Origin: an uncultured Eubacteriales bacterium
GTDB taxonomy: Bacteria > Bacillota > Clostridia > Christensenellales > Borkfalkiaceae
Direction: 5' to 3'
Length of the DNA: 5,051 nucleotides
NCBI GenBank assembly: GCA_902767455.1
Contig: CACXHH010000239.1
Span: 1 to 5,051 of the forward strand
The notes beneath the pieces are model-generated. The model saw nothing but the letters and a program-made list of their open reading frames with translations, was not told the origin of the DNA and ran no database searches. Position 1 is the first letter of the stretch. Each line of letters begins with the position of its first letter. Of the stretch, positions 4,544-5,051 are shown piece after piece. Both the position numbers and the translations under genes were made by a program.

Positions 4544-5051
4544 ATGCGAAACTGCTTGACTCGTTATATTACAATCGTTTGCATCTCGTTGCTCGCAGCG
4601 CTCAACTCTATCGGCGCGCAGAACATCGGCGACGAATTCGTGGCCGCGGGTATCGCGTATCGTATCATAAGCAACAATCGGGTTGAGGTGATCTCTCGAG
4701 GCGATGTCAATTACAAAGGCCTTGTCTCGATTGGGGTCCCGAAAACGGTTACCTACAACGGACGGACGTTCAATATCTACAGCCTCGGAGCGAGAGCCTT
4801 CCTCGACTGCACTACGTTGCAACGGGTGGTTCTTCCGTCTACTGTCACTTCGCTCGGCTCGGCCACATTCGAGGGATGCACAAGCCTCCGTCAAATCAAT
4901 ATCCCCTCAGGAGTGACCCATATCGGCGACTATGCCTTCCAAGGGTGTCGAAACCTCGAGGAAATAAAACTGCCGCCCTCGGTACGAGACATAGGATACC
5001 GCGCTTTCGCCGGATGCACAGCGCTTAAAGAAATCGATATCGATGCCGTAA
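4544..5051 (+). CDS. BspA-like leucine-rich-repeat secreted protein (N-terminal part, runs off the window)
   Basis: The ATG at 4544 opens a frame that stays open for 169 codons to the window edge. Residues 1-25 form a signal peptide: MRNCLTR start, hydrophobic core at 8-20, and an IGA cleavage site before Q26. Residues 27-80 form an N-terminal cap. From residue 81 a 23-residue repeat begins: units at 81-103, 104-126, 127-149 and 150 onward, each of the form (L/I)G..(A/T)F.(D/G/E)C..L..(I/V).(L/I)P..V. This is the LRR_5 type found in BspA, a surface protein of Tannerella forsythia, and in many gut Bacteroidales paralogues, where it is linked to adhesion and surface binding. The C-terminus, and so any type IX sorting domain or other anchor, is not visible. 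Codon use resembles the neighbouring genes, and no shift or stop is present. Confidence 0.93.
   Translation, partial: MRNCLTRYITIVCISLLAALNSIGAQNIGDEFVAAGIAYRIISNNRVEVISRGDVNYKGLVSIGVPKTVTYNGRTFNIYSLGARAFLDCTTLQRVVLPSTVTSLGSATFEGCTSLRQINIPSGVTHIGDYAFQGCRNLEEIKLPPSVRDIGYRAFAGCTALKEIDIDAV

Noticed and set aside
4130..4894. 254-aa open frame on the minus strand
   Set aside because: It is antisense to both the CPBP gene and the BspA-like gene and spans the promoter between them. Its translation is rich in Asp/Arg with no domain, while the two plus-strand genes have clear motifs.

Overview
The window looks like chromosomal DNA of a gut-type member of the order Bacteroidales, plausibly Muribaculaceae or a relative. 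The evidence is: promoters of the Bacteroidetes primary-sigma type (TTG, 19-21 bases, TAnnTTTG); A/T-rich start-codon contexts without Shine-Dalgarno sites; lipoproteins with LASC/LSAC lipoboxes; a DUF4251-like protein; and a BspA-type leucine-rich-repeat surface protein. Coding DNA is moderately GC-rich, while the intergenic DNA is strongly AT-rich. The family-level placement is inference.

Layout. Bases 1-29 hold the last codons of a rightward gene that probably encodes an outer-membrane beta-barrel. It faces a leftward pair of envelope genes across a hairpin terminator (62-106). The leftward pair is a 138-aa lipoprotein (1357-1773, with its own consensus promoter) followed by a 392-aa secreted protein of unknown family (129-1307). 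Bases 1774-2625 contain no conventional gene. This stretch holds direct repeats, a 12-bp hairpin with strand-biased wobble pairs, a 16-codon basic mini-ORF, two consensus promoters back to back firing outward into DNA without genes, and a strong terminator shared with the next gene. That gene is a 55-aa 2[4Fe-4S] ferredoxin (2626-2793, leftward). Next comes a leftward DUF4251-like lipoprotein (2931-3449), divergent from a rightward CPBP/Abi-family membrane protease-like protein (3542-4492). A BspA-like secreted LRR protein starts at 4544 and runs off the right edge.

Functionally this is mostly envelope biology (two lipoproteins, two Sec-exported proteins, one intramembrane protease-like protein, one probable outer-membrane protein) with an independent redox carrier. 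Most units appear to be separate transcription units with their own promoters. No CRISPR array, tRNA, rRNA, insertion sequence or phage gene was seen. The part least explained by known features is the 850-bp interval at 1774-2625, which may encode one or two small RNAs and/or a very small peptide.
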